Below, piece by piece: positions 33,304 through 43,336 of a DNA stretch of 64,000 bases. The notes under the pieces are model-generated. The model was not told the DNA's origin, searched no databases, and saw only the letters and a program-made list of their open reading frames with translations. This stretch comes from Tupaia tana (Eukaryota > Chordata > Mammalia > Scandentia > Tupaiidae). How positions within the stretch are numbered: position 1 is the first letter of the stretch; every line of letters begins with the position of its first letter. The position numbers and the translations under genes are program-made. The stretch covers positions 10,999,236 through 11,063,235 of the forward strand of contig JAKSZU010000003.1 in the NCBI GenBank assembly GCA_026018925.1, written 5' to 3'.

Positions 33304-33404
33304 GATTGCTTACTCTTTACCAGAGCTGAGACATAGGTTGTGAATTCAAATGTGAGCAACTACATTTTGGTCCTTGTTATCTTAAAACCTGCATTTTAGA
33401 GTAA

Positions 33405-33630
33405 TTGAATAAAATAGGCTCAGGCACAGTGGCAGAGGTGTGCGTTAGGGCATTGCTTTGTAATGCTGGAGCCAGATAGAGTACGGCAATTTTGGATACT
33501 GGGTTGACTGGAAACACACTAGGTGAGTACCAACCAGTGATCTTGGTTGGCTGGAAGACTGGGGTGGGGGGTGATGGCAGAGTAATGAGACACTGTGGGG
33601 AGTGACTGGCTGTTTCTCTCAACCTCGAGG
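33405..33630 (+). repeat. SINE family B
   Basis: GGCTCAGGCACAGTGGCAGA head, a central block GTGATCTTGGTTGGCTGGAA, then GACACTGTGGGGAGTGACTG and an AAATAAATA tail grading into (TATG)n at 33640-33662. Confidence 0.6.
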
Positions 33631-33662
33631 GAAAAATAAATAAATATATGTATGTATATATA

Positions 33663-34379
33663 AACACACAGAACAGTATGTGTACATGTGTGTGCGCCCT
33701 GACCAGTGGCTAAAACAGTAACTGCTCAATACATATAGAGTTAATTATTATTGTAAAGATCATTTGCAATCTGGTAGGTAAAATTTTTAGCTCATTGTTC
33801 AGGCTTGCTTATCTGAACGTTTTTGTCATTTGACTATCTTCCATAATTTTCCTGTGTATATTCGTGATTATCAGTTTACAGGTTTGCCTCCCACTAATGG
33901 ACTTGTAGTTGTGTAAGTATAGCAACTACTTGGCTGTACATGTACGAGTATGTTCCTTGGATCTCGTTTGTGTCTTTCACCAACAGCACTTAAACACGGA
34001 CTTCTGACACCTGTAGCTAACTGCAGTATATGAAAGCATTTAGGCTTGCCACTTCTTCTGGCTGTGATTTCTTGCAGACTCCCAAGCACGCGGCAAAAGC
34101 TGCATGCTTTTCTAGGGTTCACTGCAAGTTACTTTCTCAGGCTCAGCCCAGAGCCTTGAGGAGCCAGAGGGCCAAGTGGCAGGTCCGCGGGGGCTCTTCT
34201 CCCCACACGTTTTTCTGGATCCTGCCGTTCTCGAGTTTCACCGTGGAAGTCTTGGCGCACTTCCAAGTATTTTAAGCTTTTCCCAACAACACGTGCTGTG
34301 ATTGTTCCCACACAGAGAAGGAAGGAAAGCCTTAAGCGAAGCAGTGTTGGGAAAGAACCAAGCGAAGACAAGGAGAGTC
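33663..34379. other. TPK1 upstream region
   Basis: Non-repetitive sequence leading into the CpG island. A CACGTG E-box lies at 34290-34295. No exon is seen. Confidence 0.5.
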
Positions 34380-34624
34380 GTGGAAAACTTCGGGGGCCGG
34401 CTGGCTGCAGACCAGGTGGAGGGAGCACACGGGGAGCGCGCGCGTGGTTCTGTGCCTAAATGGCGCCCCGCTTCCTAAAGTCGAGGGATGAGGGCTCAGC
34501 ACACACTGGCACACCTGGCCGTGAGCAGGCCGGGCCGGACCCAGGAAGCGGGAGGGCTGCAGGGACACAGGCCGAAGGGAACCTCGCACAGGCCGCCGGC
34601 ATCCCGGAAGGGGGCGTGGCCTCT

Positions 34625-34745
34625 TCGCGCCCGGACTTAAACCTGCGGGCGCGCGGCTCCAGGCTCCCCGGCCGAGCGCCGAGCTGTCGATTGCTGTCGC
34701 TCCTGCCGCCTGCGATCGCCTTGCCCTGGCTCCACCCGCCATTGT
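34625..34745 (+). other. TPK1: TPK1 exon 1 (5' UTR, non-coding)
   Basis: The 3' boundary is set by the donor GTAAGT at 34746-34751, following CCGCCATTGT. The 5' boundary is a guess just downstream of the GC box. No ATG lies in the stretch I assign, so exon 1 carries only leader, as in human TPK1 where the start codon is in exon 2. The CGCCATTGT at its end resembles a YY1-type site (inference). Intron 1 is only 267 nt (34746-35012) and ends in a T-rich tract and TTAATGCAG. Confidence 0.7.
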
Positions 34746-35028
34746 GTAAGTGCGATCGTCGCCCGGCTCTCGGGCCGCCCCTCGTCCCCGGCTCCCCAGG
34801 CCCCGGATGGTGACGGCGCGCGGAGACAGGTCGGAGGGCGGCCCTGGCTGCTCGCTCCTTCCTGTCCTCGAACCCTGAGAGTCGGGGTCGCCGTCAGCCC
34901 CGGAGCTCGCCGCCTGGGCACTGCCGAGAGTCCAGCGGCCAGTGAACCGGCACTTGCGCGGGGTTTAATTTGTCTTGAGAAATTCTAACTTTGCATTTTT
35001 TTTTTAATGCAGAGGCCAATAATCCGCT

Positions 35029-35071
35029 ATGGAGCATGCCTTTACCCCGTTGGAGCCTCTGCTGCCCACTG
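35029..35071 (+). CDS. TPK1: Thiamin pyrophosphokinase 1, exon 2 (first coding exon, 5' end of gene)
   Basis: TPK1 transfers a pyrophosphate group from ATP to thiamin in the cytosol, making thiamin diphosphate, the cofactor of pyruvate and oxoglutarate dehydrogenases and transketolase. Exon 2 begins at 35013 after a strong acceptor (T-rich tract, AATGCAG). The ATG at 35029 has G at -3 and G at +4, a good Kozak context, and no upstream ATG lies in exons 1-2 as drawn. The 14 codons read MEHAFTPLEPLLPT. This matches the N-terminus of mammalian TPK1 as I remember it (rodents P, human S at residue 13); the first G of the glycine codon is at 35071 before GT. The donor GTACTG is weak, matching consensus only at GT and +3. 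The family protein is about 243 residues, so over 90% of it, including the catalytic and thiamin-binding parts, lies beyond the window. Confidence 0.9.
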
Positions 35072-35439
35072 GTACTGTATCTCGCCCCACGTGTTGGTGT
35101 CATTGACGTGCCCCGCCCAGAGGCTGAGGACTGGACCTTAGACCCCGGCGGTTTCCGCCTCTTCTGCCTCTGGGTTCCGAGCCCCGCGCCCCTAAGGCAT
35201 GATCACTCAACTTCTCGTGTGGGCCTCAGTTTCCTCATCTAAAGAAAAAGCCTAACTAGCCCTCCTTGCCGCAGGGAGTTGTGACCCTGAGTGGCCTGAT
35301 CCGTGGTATGTCGTGTGTGGTCCTCCCACCTGAAGCCTGTACTTCTGGCTGGTGGCCTCTGCCAGGGAGCCCGCCTCCCACACCGCAGGGCGCAGGACAC
35401 GCAGCATAAAGGCCAGTCTTCCATGCCTACGCGCTGCCT

Positions 35440-35656
35440 TTTTTTTTTTCTAAGAAGTTTTTGCCTTAAGGCATATGCGCTCTCCCGGGAGGCAGAAAGA
35501 GGGAAAGTGAGATGTCACTCCTCAGAGGGAATGGCCTGGGCTAATCTCTTCTGGTATCTTGGGCATGCATGCATCTACACCTGGAGTGAATTTCAAGCCA
35601 CCTGTCTGGAACTCTAACCCAGTCAGCGTTATAACCCCTACACCATTGACTGACCC
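35440..35656 (-). repeat. SINE family A in TPK1 intron 2
   Basis: Minus-strand copy starting at T10 (35440), TTTTTGCCTTAAGGCATATG at the 3' side. The body is shortened around 35540. The head ends TTGACTGACCC. Antisense to TPK1. Confidence 0.85.
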
Positions 35657-35672
35657 TGCACATTGCCTTTTT

Positions 35673-35835
35673 TTTTTTTTTTTTTCCAGAGGTTTTCGTT
35701 ATAGGGCGAGTGTGCTTGCCAGACAGAGAGAGACATAGAGACAGCGAGAAATCACCCCCTAGAGGGGATGGTCACGCCGCAATCCCTTCTCCTCCTTTCT
35801 CTCGGGATCTTGGGCACGCACGCACACGCGCCCGG
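35673..35835 (-). repeat. SINE family A, 5'-truncated, with perfect target duplication
   Basis: The 3' part of a young copy on the minus strand (T-run, GAGGTTTTCGTTATAGGGCG, CpG-rich body) stops abruptly at GCGCCCG. Perfect GCACATTGCCTTTTT duplications flank it (35658-35672 and 35836-35850), so truncation happened during reverse transcription. Confidence 0.95.
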
Positions 35836-35850
35836 GCACATTGCCTTTTT

Positions 35851-36639
35851 AATCCCTTAAGAGTACCTGAGTTCACCCAATAAAAGATTAGTAAGTGGTT
35901 ATATTCACCTAAGGATTTTTATTCCTTTCATATTTCAAATTATTGTACTTCACATAGAAGCAGATGGAGTGATTGTGTTTTTATGAGGCAGACTAAATGT
36001 TAATACCATTCATTCTTGTGTAGTGATCAAGCTGTGTGATCATTTCTTTGATATATTTACCAATTTTTTTGTTATCATCATATACAACTTACTTGTCACT
36101 TTCATAAATTTAGACAAAGCATACGTTTTTGTTGTTTAATTTTGTTTTCTGTCAGCATATTAACTCCTGGATCATGTTTAGGGTTTTGAATTTGATATTG
36201 TCAATTACTCCATATCCTGACAGTACTGATGGTGAAACATTCACAAGGTAGCAGTAATAATCGTAAAAGCAGTCACTCCTGATTTTCTAGTTATTCACGC
36301 TTACAAGTTTTTCATGCATACCTTTAAATTTTAGGGTACAGGTGAAGTATCCCTGCATCTAATCCCAGTTATTTTTTTCACTTGGTTAAGAGGTTGTACG
36401 TTTATTACCATAGGCAGTTTTTCAAAAGTTAAGACAAGGCCTGGCAAGCACACACATTTTGCAAATTAAGTTTCATAGTTCCCAACTGTCTAAACATACC
36501 ACGACCAACATTTCCAGGAGAAAATGTAGGATTCAGGTGACCTGTTGACTTTCAACTTTGTTACTAAAACCTAGGCGCTTTTGAAAATTTCAAATGGTTT
36601 CTAGGCTAAGAGAAGTTATTGGAGATAAGTGCTGCGTGG
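35851..36639. other. unassigned intronic stretch
   Basis: AT-rich intron DNA, nothing recognised. Confidence 0.5.
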
Positions 36640-36815
36640 TAAATATTATATTGAGGAATTTGAATTTCTGGGTTTCAATCCTGGTGTTGCTGCTTACTAG
36701 TTACTGACCTTGAATTTCCAGTTCTTCATCTGTGAAATACATCACAGAGTTATTTGGAGTATAAATAGGTTAATACAGGTCAAGCAGATAGCATCAATAG
36801 GTATAAGCTGTTATA
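36640..36815 (+). repeat. MIR element
   Basis: GGGTTTCAATCCTGGTGTTG, CTGCTTACTAGTTACTGACC and TCTTCATCTGTGAAATACAT are MIR core blocks in order. Confidence 0.78.
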
Positions 36816-37139
36816 TTCAGTAGTAAGTCTGGGGAAAACCAAAAGGCAGTTAGATCTCAGTGTCCTGGCTGAAAAGGAAAAGGTTTGGAGTAATGTAGGA
36901 GGAAAGACAACTCTGCCCCCTCTGTTTTCATCAAGCTTAGTGGAGAAGGCTTTGACTCTTAAGTGCGCATGTCTAAGTGCCACACTAGAGCAGGGCCTGT
37001 AGGAGGATGGAGATAGCCTAAATTCCTGTTGTTCCTCCCTGTAAAGCTAAGTAGATTGCTGTCTCCTCTCTAGCTTTGGCCTTAAGGCAAGGGCCCTGGA
37101 CAAGTTTATGTTAACTCTAGATATTTATAAGATACTTGA

Positions 37140-37220
37140 AGACAGATCTGTTACTATGAGGGACCAGTGCAATGCCTGGCACTATATAGTAACTCAGTAA
37201 ATACTGAGGTTGACTTTTCA
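37140..37220 (+). repeat. L2/MIR 3'-end fragment
   Basis: CAATGCCTGGCACTATATAG and TAACTCAGTAAATACTGAGG match the shared L2/MIR-type 3' end (GCCTGGCACATAGTAGG...CAATAAAT). Confidence 0.65.
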
Positions 37221-37349
37221 TTAGAGGGATCCTTCATCAAACAGACAATACTTATCTAGCAAAGATTTTCTGTTAATAACTTATGCAATTTTAATTTGTT
37301 GGCATGATTTATCTGTGATGCTTACTCCGTATTATACAACACAAACTGG

Positions 37350-37975
37350 GTCACTTTCCTATCTCGACAAAGCCAAAGGTGACCCACGACCAGGAGTTAC
37401 AGTGAAAGAAGGTTCAGTTTTATTGGGATGCTGAAAGCAAGGAGAGCAGACAACTGATGCTGTAGGTCTCAAAGGCCTGTAGGCATGCATTTTGAAAGAC
37501 ATAATTAAGGGTGAGGATCTCTGCTGGTTGACTCAAGAGGATGATTATCTTGTGGGTTTTCTTGATTGATGGGGTATTCAGTAGTCAGGCTTAGAGGGAC
37601 AATTATGAGGTCATACAGCCTCATTCAGTTGGGAGCCTGTGTGTTCCCTAGCCTAAGAAACATCTCGAGAATTTTTAGTTAAAATCTTATCTTTTTCCTT
37701 TAAGTGGGGGTTTTGGAACCTTGCAGCCTAAATTGGTAAATTTACTGTTGTCTCAACTACTCCCTAATAGCTAGTGTCTGCTATGGTTTACTTCTTGTTT
37801 AGCCTTGGTCCTGTTAATTTCCATTTCTTTTCTGAATAGAAAAAGGGGAGAGCTATTACCAGGGCCTTTTTGAGGGTCACTGCTCAGTTTCATTAGAATA
37901 ATGGGCAATCCAACAGTAATTCTGGTTCTCTACAGATTAAGAAGTTGCTAGAAAAGGTATTGGGGACCACAGTTA
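37350..37975 (-). mobile_element. Retroviral-type LTR, minus orientation
   Basis: The minus strand carries CCCAATAAAACTGAACCTTC (37428-37409 region) followed by CACTGTAACTCCTGGTCGTG, a typical polyadenylation signal and R/U5 layout, with U3-like sequence up to about 37975. No internal retroviral sequence adjoins it, so a solo LTR is likely. Boundaries and family uncertain. Confidence 0.55.
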
Positions 37976-38130
37976 CTACTCTGGGATGATGACTAGCTCA
38001 GACAAAGATGGTATTTAAAAATTCCTTTTTTTATAACTAACGTTACATGTTCATTATTTGAAGAAAAGCAGATATCTACCATACAATATGAGAGTTTCCT
38101 ATACTTTCTCTTCTAGAAATAACTTGGGTT

Positions 38131-38382
38131 TTTTATTTTAATAATTTTGCTAGAGGGTGTGTGCACCCACCAGGGAGAGACAGAGAGGGAGAAAGGACCT
38201 CCTCCCCACACCTGCCGCCAGGTATATTAATGCCACAATCCCTTCTCTATTTCTCCATTTTACCGGGATTTGGGACACACACACACACTCGTTTCTGCCG
38301 AACTTCTCAAGCCAACAGTTCCAGGACTCTGACTGCAGTGCGGGCTTGTGAAATCTGCCTGCCTGACCAGCAGGCCATGGAG
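38131..38382 (-). repeat. SINE family C-like
   Basis: Minus-strand element: TTTTGCTAGAGGGTGTGTGC, GGGAGAGACAGAGAGGGAGA, a CTATTTCTCCATTTTACCGG box and the head end GACCAGCAGGCC. Diverged. Confidence 0.65.
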
Positions 38383-38424
38383 CTGACTCAGTTTTGTTTT
38401 AGATAAAATGGTTTATTTAGAAAA

Positions 38425-38788
38425 AGCTTTAGAGAGATTTTTGTTATAGGATACATGTGCTCGCCAGAATGACAGAGAGACAAAGAGATAGAAAGCGAGA
38501 AGTCACCTCTCAGGGCTGATGGCCACTCTATAGTCCCTTCTCCATTCTCCTCTCTGGATCTTGGGTATGCACGCACATGTGTCTGGCATGAGTTTTTTTA
38601 ATTGAAATTTTTTTTATTTTTTTATTTTTTTTTTATATTACATTTAATCACATATCTTTACAGTGTATAACATTCCTTTTTCCAGCATGACCCGGAGTGA
38701 GTTTTAAGCCACTTGGTTCAGGACTCAAACTGTGGTCAACTATATGGGAGTCCAGCGACGTAACTATTACTCTTTCTGCTGGTCCCTA
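38425..38788 (-). repeat. SINE family A split by an L1 tail
   Basis: Minus-strand copy; 38425-38596 and 38698-38788 join cleanly at TGAGTTTT. The head ends CTTTCTGCTGGTCCC. Confidence 0.88.
38597..38697 (-). mobile_element. L1 3' tail (about 100 bp) inserted in a SINE
   Basis: T-rich start and ATTACATTTAATCACATATC then CTTTACAGTGTATAACATTC, matching the L1 3' end seen at 48600. TGAGTTTT duplications flank it (38589-38596 and 38698-38705). Severely 5'-truncated insertion. Confidence 0.75.
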
Positions 38789-40014
38789 AAATGGGTTTAT
38801 GATATAATGTGGTAAATTACTATTTTGGAGGCAGTGAGTTAAAAATATAAATACACTTTCCTACAAATATCATACGTGTTCTTTGTTCGTTTTTTTTGAC
38901 AGAATGTAAAGTCCATTCTACTTACCAAAGATTATCTTTCTAAAATTTCTGTTCTTTCTGATTGTGTGTGGATAAATAATAAGCAAATTAGTTAAAGGAA
39001 GACCAATTTTACCCTCTTTTCTGCAGCCTTTTTATTTACTACTTTATGGTCCATGTATATAAGTGACCCAAGTTATTTATTTATTTATTTTTAATGGGGA
39101 GTATAGATTCAAATTAACGAGTCGTAGTAGATACGTAAGTTATTTTAAAATTTTTACTTTTTGTAATCTATAGGGCATATATTTGATCATAATATTTTGC
39201 ATATTAGTCTGAATAGATCAGTAGGATAAATTTTTAGAAATGAAATTTCTGGACCAAAGAGTATGTTTGCATTTGAACAACATTTCCAGTTATCAAGAAC
39301 AACTAACTAGTGTATGTCTTTTGGTACTTTGTGTTTTAAGGGATAGAAAAGTGAAGTATATGGGCCCTTCTATTCCATATCTATAATATGAGAATTTCTG
39401 GTTTAGTTGGAGAGTCCAGAACCATACAAGATTGAATTTTAGATGCTGAGCAACATATTGTAGAATTTGTGTAGAAACTATGGCATCTAGGAGAGGGAGA
39501 CGAAGGGCAGGCTGGAGTAGACAGAGGCGTCTTGGGAAGAGCACACATCAGCTAGGCCTCCACAGAACCACTGGATTTAAGTCGGGAGAGGCACAGGGAG
39601 ATTAGAAGAGCATCTCAGGCCTTGAGATGAGCTCAGTGATGCCTCTCTGCAAGGGGATGTTCACACAGAGGTGAGCCAGGGTAGAAGGCACTCTGGGTCG
39701 GGGGAAGGGGTACGGACAGGATTTTGAAAGAATGTGGCTAAGCAGTGAGGTGAAATCTGGTTGTGGAGGACAGAGACATTTATTGTAAGGTAGAAGAATG
39801 TTTTTGAAAATACAAAACAGTCATTTATAAACCTGAAAACTCAAATTGGGTTGTCCACATCATAGTTGCACTTTGCTAACCAAATATAGGTTAAATTCCT
39901 AGTTTTTAAAAAATTGACACATAAATTTGAGTTACAGTTTGATAGTTGATACATAAAGTCCTAATCTTAAAGACCTCGTAGGATTTGATTCCTAATGACT
40001 TTTCAGATTACTTA
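38789..40014. other. unassigned intronic stretch
   Basis: Mostly AT-rich. A purine-rich, less AT-rich block at 39480-39780 (AGAAGAGCATCTCAGGCCTT, AGCAGTGAGGTGAAATCTGG) resembles the ancient L2-type repeat noted at 22920. A (TTTA)n patch lies at 39076-39090. Confidence 0.4.
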
Positions 40015-40049
40015 AAAATTTTTTTATTGACATATAAAATTGTGTATAT

Positions 40050-40062
40050 ACATATATATATA

Positions 40063-40125
<63 letters not shown>

Positions 40126-40200
40126 TTAAGTTTTTTTATTTATTCGAGGTTGACCATGTGGGAGTCCAGCGCCCCTACCACTATGCCAGCTGCCAGCCCC
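40050..40200 (-). repeat. SINE head remnant plus (AT)/(GT) microsatellite
   Basis: Only the tRNA-like head of a family A-type SINE (40143-40199, GAGGTTGACCATGTGGGAGT to CTGCCAGCCCC) remains. It is joined through AAGTTTTTTTATTT to (TG)n and (TA)n repeats at 40050-40125. Flanks AAATTGTGTATATA and AAGATTGTGTATATT look like target duplications, so the microsatellite probably replaced body and tail. Confidence 0.65.
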
Positions 40201-40299
40201 AAGATTGTGTATATTTGTGGTATGCAGTATGTTTGATATTTGTATTTGTTGTATACTGGCTCAGTCAAGCTAATTAACATATGCATTACCTCACATATC

Positions 40300-40535
40300 T
40301 TTTTATTTCTTTTTAAGTTTGTTATAGGGTGAGGGCACTGGACCGAGAAAGTGAGAAATCACTTCCCCAGGAATGGCCACGCCACGGTCCTTTCTCCTCC
40401 ATTCTTCTCTTGGGGCTTTGGTCATGCATTCACACGTGCCTAGTATGTTTTTTAAGCCAATAGGTTCAGGATTTGAACCACTCTGGTGACCATGAAAAAT
40501 CAACCTTCCTTAACCTCTATGCCAGTTGCTGACCC
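40300..40535 (-). repeat. SINE family A, diverged
   Basis: Minus-strand copy: GTTTGTTATAGGGTGAGGGC, a shortened purine block, a CTTCTCTTGGGGCTTTGGTC box and the head end CAGTTGCTGACCC. Confidence 0.8.
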
Positions 40536-40554
40536 TCACATTCTGTTATTGTCT

Positions 40555-40825
40555 TTTTTTTTTTTTTTTTTGGAGAGGTTGTTCACTATAGGGCGCGTGC
40601 GCTCGCCAGACAGACAGAGAGAGACATAGAGACAGAAAACGAGAAATCACCCCCCAGAGGGGATGGTCACGCCGCAATCCCTTCTCCTCCATTCTCCTCT
40701 CGGGATCTTGGGCACGCACGCACACGCGCCCGGCGTGAGTTCTAAGCCACCGGGTCTGGGAAGGGAACCGTGGTTGACTACATGTGAGTCCAGCGACATA
40801 GGCATTACGCTAACTGCTGGTTCCT
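40555..40825 (-). repeat. SINE family A, young subfamily
   Basis: Near-intact: T18, GGAGAGGTTGTTCACTATAG, CAGACAGACAGAGAGAGACA, a CpG-rich body and the head GGAACCAGCAGTTAGCGTAA (minus strand). The B-box region reads GGTTCCCTTCCC, so it is not functional as a promoter. Confidence 0.93.
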
Positions 40826-40942
40826 CCATCTCTTTTTATTCTCAATTTTTTTGGGATTTTGAGCACACATGCCTGTTGTGGTTGGGATTTGAACCATGTA
40901 GGAGATGGCTCCTTTAACCACTAGGGTATGGCGGGGGTGGCC
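40826..40942 (-). repeat. SINE family C, partial
   Basis: GGGATTTTGAGCACACATGC, a B-box complement GGGATTTGAACCATG and a head TTAACCACTAGGGTATGGCG, without the 3' half. Confidence 0.65.
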
Positions 40943-41030
40943 CCTTAATACATTGTTTTTAACTGTAGTCCCATGAGGTACCATATTACTTTTTATCATT
41001 CACCTCACTTGGCCCAACTGAACTGAATTA

Positions 41031-41329
41031 CCCACTGCTTGCTTATGGGAACGTTTGTACTGATTCAATATTCTTATCTTAGGATCGCTTCTGATGCTTA
41101 CAATTGTTATTTTTAAATTGTAGCCATTCTTGTGCGTGTAGAGAGATATCACTTAGTTTAAATTGTCGTTTCCCTATGACAGGCTCCTTGTCCCATGTTT
41201 ATTGGTCATTTACATATTTTGGGAAATGGTTTTTTTCTCTTTCATTTTTCTGTTGGGTGTCTTTTCTATTTTTAAAAATCAATTTGTAGGAGTTCTTTTA
41301 TATATTCTGGGTAAAATACTTTAAATATT
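41031..41329. other. unassigned intronic stretch
   Basis: T-rich, possibly more L1 3' UTR. Nothing firm. Confidence 0.4.
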
Positions 41330-41455
41330 GTTTTTTCTCATGAATAAAATAAGGAGAATGACACTTTCCAGAAAGGTTGTTGTGAAGATTAAAGAGTACG
41401 TGTAAAGCATTTCTCATTGTTAACATACATAGTAAGAATCAACATTTTAGCTATT
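41330..41455 (+). repeat. MIR 3' part
   Basis: AATAAAATAAGGAGAATGAC, GGTTGTTGTGAAGATTAAAG and GTAAAGCATTTCTCATTG correspond to the MIR segment after the core. Confidence 0.65.
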
Positions 41456-41758
41456 TTCCCTATCTTTTTAAACTTTTTATTTAAAGGTTTCAATTAGTAT
41501 AGAATATTTAACTGCTAAGAACATACTATTGCTGTATTAAACTTTGTAACTATAGGTGCTTATTCAACATTCTTATAAACCTGGACTTTTTTGCCTTGTT
41601 TTTCAGTGCATGTGATCATTTCAGTTTTTAGCATGAAGTTTATATTCAGAATTCCATATGTTCAAAACTTTTTTAAAGACAATTTGACTTCTTTGGAACA
41701 GTTCATAGCTAAAATAAAGATGAGTCAAGTCTCAGAATCATTACTTTTCCATGTGCTT
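41456..41758. other. unassigned intronic stretch
   Basis: AT-rich, nothing recognised. Confidence 0.5.
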
Positions 41759-41769
41759 ATTTTACAAAC

Positions 41770-41770
41770 T

Positions 41771-41814
<44 letters not shown>

Positions 41815-42051
41815 GAGATTTTTACTATAGGGTACATGCACTAGCCGGAGAGACAGAGAGACATAAAGTGAGAAATCACATCCCCGGGGGATGACTACGC
41901 TGCAATTCCTCCTCTTTTCTCCTCTTGGGATTTAGGGCAGGCATACACAAATGCATCCAGCATGAATTTTAAGTGTCCAGGTCCGGGATTCAAACTGTCA
42001 TCCACTACATGAGAGTCTGGCGACATAACCATTATGCCATCTGCTGGTTCC
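41770..42051 (-). repeat. SINE family A with long poly(T)
   Basis: An uninterrupted T run of over 35 (41774-41810), then AAGAGAGATTTTTACTATAG and a full body to the head end CATCTGCTGGTTCC. TATTTTACAA flanks both sides (41759-41768 and 42052-42061). Confidence 0.9.
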
Positions 42052-42124
42052 TATTTTACAAGCACGTAAGACACAACAGTTACAAAGGTTTTAATTGCTA
42101 GTTTAATGTAAACTGTTTCTATAA

Positions 42125-42170
42125 TTTTTCCAACTTTATTGAAGTATAACTGACAAAAGCTGTGTATAGT
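42125..42170 (-). mobile_element. L1 3'-end fragment
   Basis: TTTATTGAAGTATAACTGAC is a common L1 3'-end sequence in reverse. Interrupted immediately by a SINE. Confidence 0.5.
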
Positions 42171-42425
42171 GGGACCAGCAGATTGTCTAATGGTTATGTC
42201 ACTGGAATCCCACATAGCTGACTGCAGTTCAAATCCCTGACCTGGCGGCTTGAAACTCACACTGTGTGCATGTGTGTGCTTGCATGCCCAAAACCTCTAA
42301 AGGAAAATGGAGGAGAAGGGATTGTGGCGTGGCCATCCTCCTGGGGGTTGATTTCTTGCTTTCTGTCTATCTCTTTCTGTGTCTCTGGCAAATTTACACA
42401 CACTATAGTGGGGGGAAAAAAACTC
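42171..42425 (+). repeat. SINE family A
   Basis: GGGACCAGCAGATTGTCTAA head, B box AGTTCAAATCC, complete body, ACACTATAGTGGGGGGAAAA near the end. Confidence 0.9.
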
Positions 42426-43336
42426 TTTAAAGAAAATGTATATGCTTTTATCTACAAGATAAAATGAGTGCACTCATTGGATAATGGAGGAATAGTGTTT
42501 TGTAAGGTTGGAACAGGGAAATAGAATAATGGAAAAGAGTTGACCAATTAACCAGAGGTTACTTCAGGTTACTTCTTTTGATAAGGTTTAAAGTAGAGAG
42601 GACTTACGAAGCTGACTCAGGCAGACTATAATCTTCTGTTTTTTAGGGAAAACTGATCTCTGAAAATCTTACCTGTTTACTTAAGGTTTCTACTTTATAA
42701 TGTGAAATGTAGCGGGAGAGAGTCCATTTTTGTATTGGTCTTATCTGGTGGGACTTAGTGCAGGAGCTCAATCCAAAACAATAATTTTAACAGATGGCTA
42801 CTTATTTTAGTAAAAGTGAGCAGTCTAGTTAGTTGAAACAGTAGGTAACTCTTGCAGAACTATTCTCTTCGATGCTGTATTTTGTATTTTTCTTTAATCT
42901 TGTTGGAAATTTAATTTATAGATAATGTGGATTATTAATAGTAGACACACTTTTTTGGTGCCTCAGAAGTGGTAATGAATCTGGGACTATCTCGTTAAGT
43001 ATAGCATTAATGCCATTTCTTATATTTTTAGACACAATTTTTATTGAAAATATGATTAAATTCACAAAGAGCCTAATAACACCTGAGGATGGATATTAGC
43101 ATTCCATGATTTACCACTGGCTAATTTGGAAATCTCTAGGTAATCTGTACTCAAGTTCTGACTCCTTTATAATGATAAATCTGAACTGGTCACCTAGCAA
43201 TAGACTTTTCAAGAACGTCTGTGATGAAGTTCATGTATACCACACAGAGTCCTGAACTGTTAACTCCAGTCTTTAATCCCTACTCAGCACATACTGGTAA
43301 GAGTGATGGAAGGGTAGGTTTGGATCACGTGCCCCC
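42426..43336. other. unassigned intronic stretch
   Basis: AT-rich intron DNA without a gene or named repeat. 43030-43100 may be L1 3' sequence. Confidence 0.45.

Larger units (their letters stand above)
34380..35200 (+). promoter_or_regulatory. TPK1: CpG-island promoter of TPK1
   Basis: The only CpG island in the window; GC content rises sharply from about 34380 and falls off after about 35200. It has no TATA box at a convincing position. A GC/KLF-type box GGGGCGTGGC (34611-34620) sits just upstream of the likely exon 1, a CpG-dense stretch GGGCGCGCGGC follows at 34647-34657, and a CCCCGCCC box lies in early intron 2 (35111-35118). This fits a broad housekeeping start. The exact transcription start cannot be read from sequence alone. 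The high GC produces long chance ORFs on both strands. Confidence 0.85.
40015..41030 (-). mobile_element. L1 3' UTR, interrupted three times by SINEs
   Basis: TTTTTTATTGACATATAAAA (40020), then TATACTGGCTCAGTCAAGCT and GCATTACCTCACATATCTTT (to 40300), then ATTGTTTTTAACTGTAGTCC (40950-41000) follow an L1 3' UTR read in reverse. The gaps are SINEs. Confidence 0.6.

Noticed and set aside
34460..34813. 117-residue + strand ORF at the CpG island (MAPRFLKSRDEG...)
   Set aside because: It runs through the exon 1 donor, is driven by GC composition, and overlaps equally long ORFs on the other strand. No domain seen.
34332..34921. Minus-strand ORFs of 94-136 residues over the TPK1 promoter
   Set aside because: GC-rich shadow frames with low-complexity Ala/Arg/Pro composition. 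A divergent antisense transcript is possible but not supported by splice or start signals.
34991..35242. 83-residue ORF covering TPK1 exon 2 (MHFFFNAEANN...)
   Set aside because: Wrong frame; it starts in the polypyrimidine tract of intron 1. The TPK1 frame is set by MEHAFTPLEPLLPT.
37350..37975. Second end of the retroviral element at 25-30 kb
   Set aside because: Sequence around its AATAAA differs from the R region of that element, so it is another LTR family.
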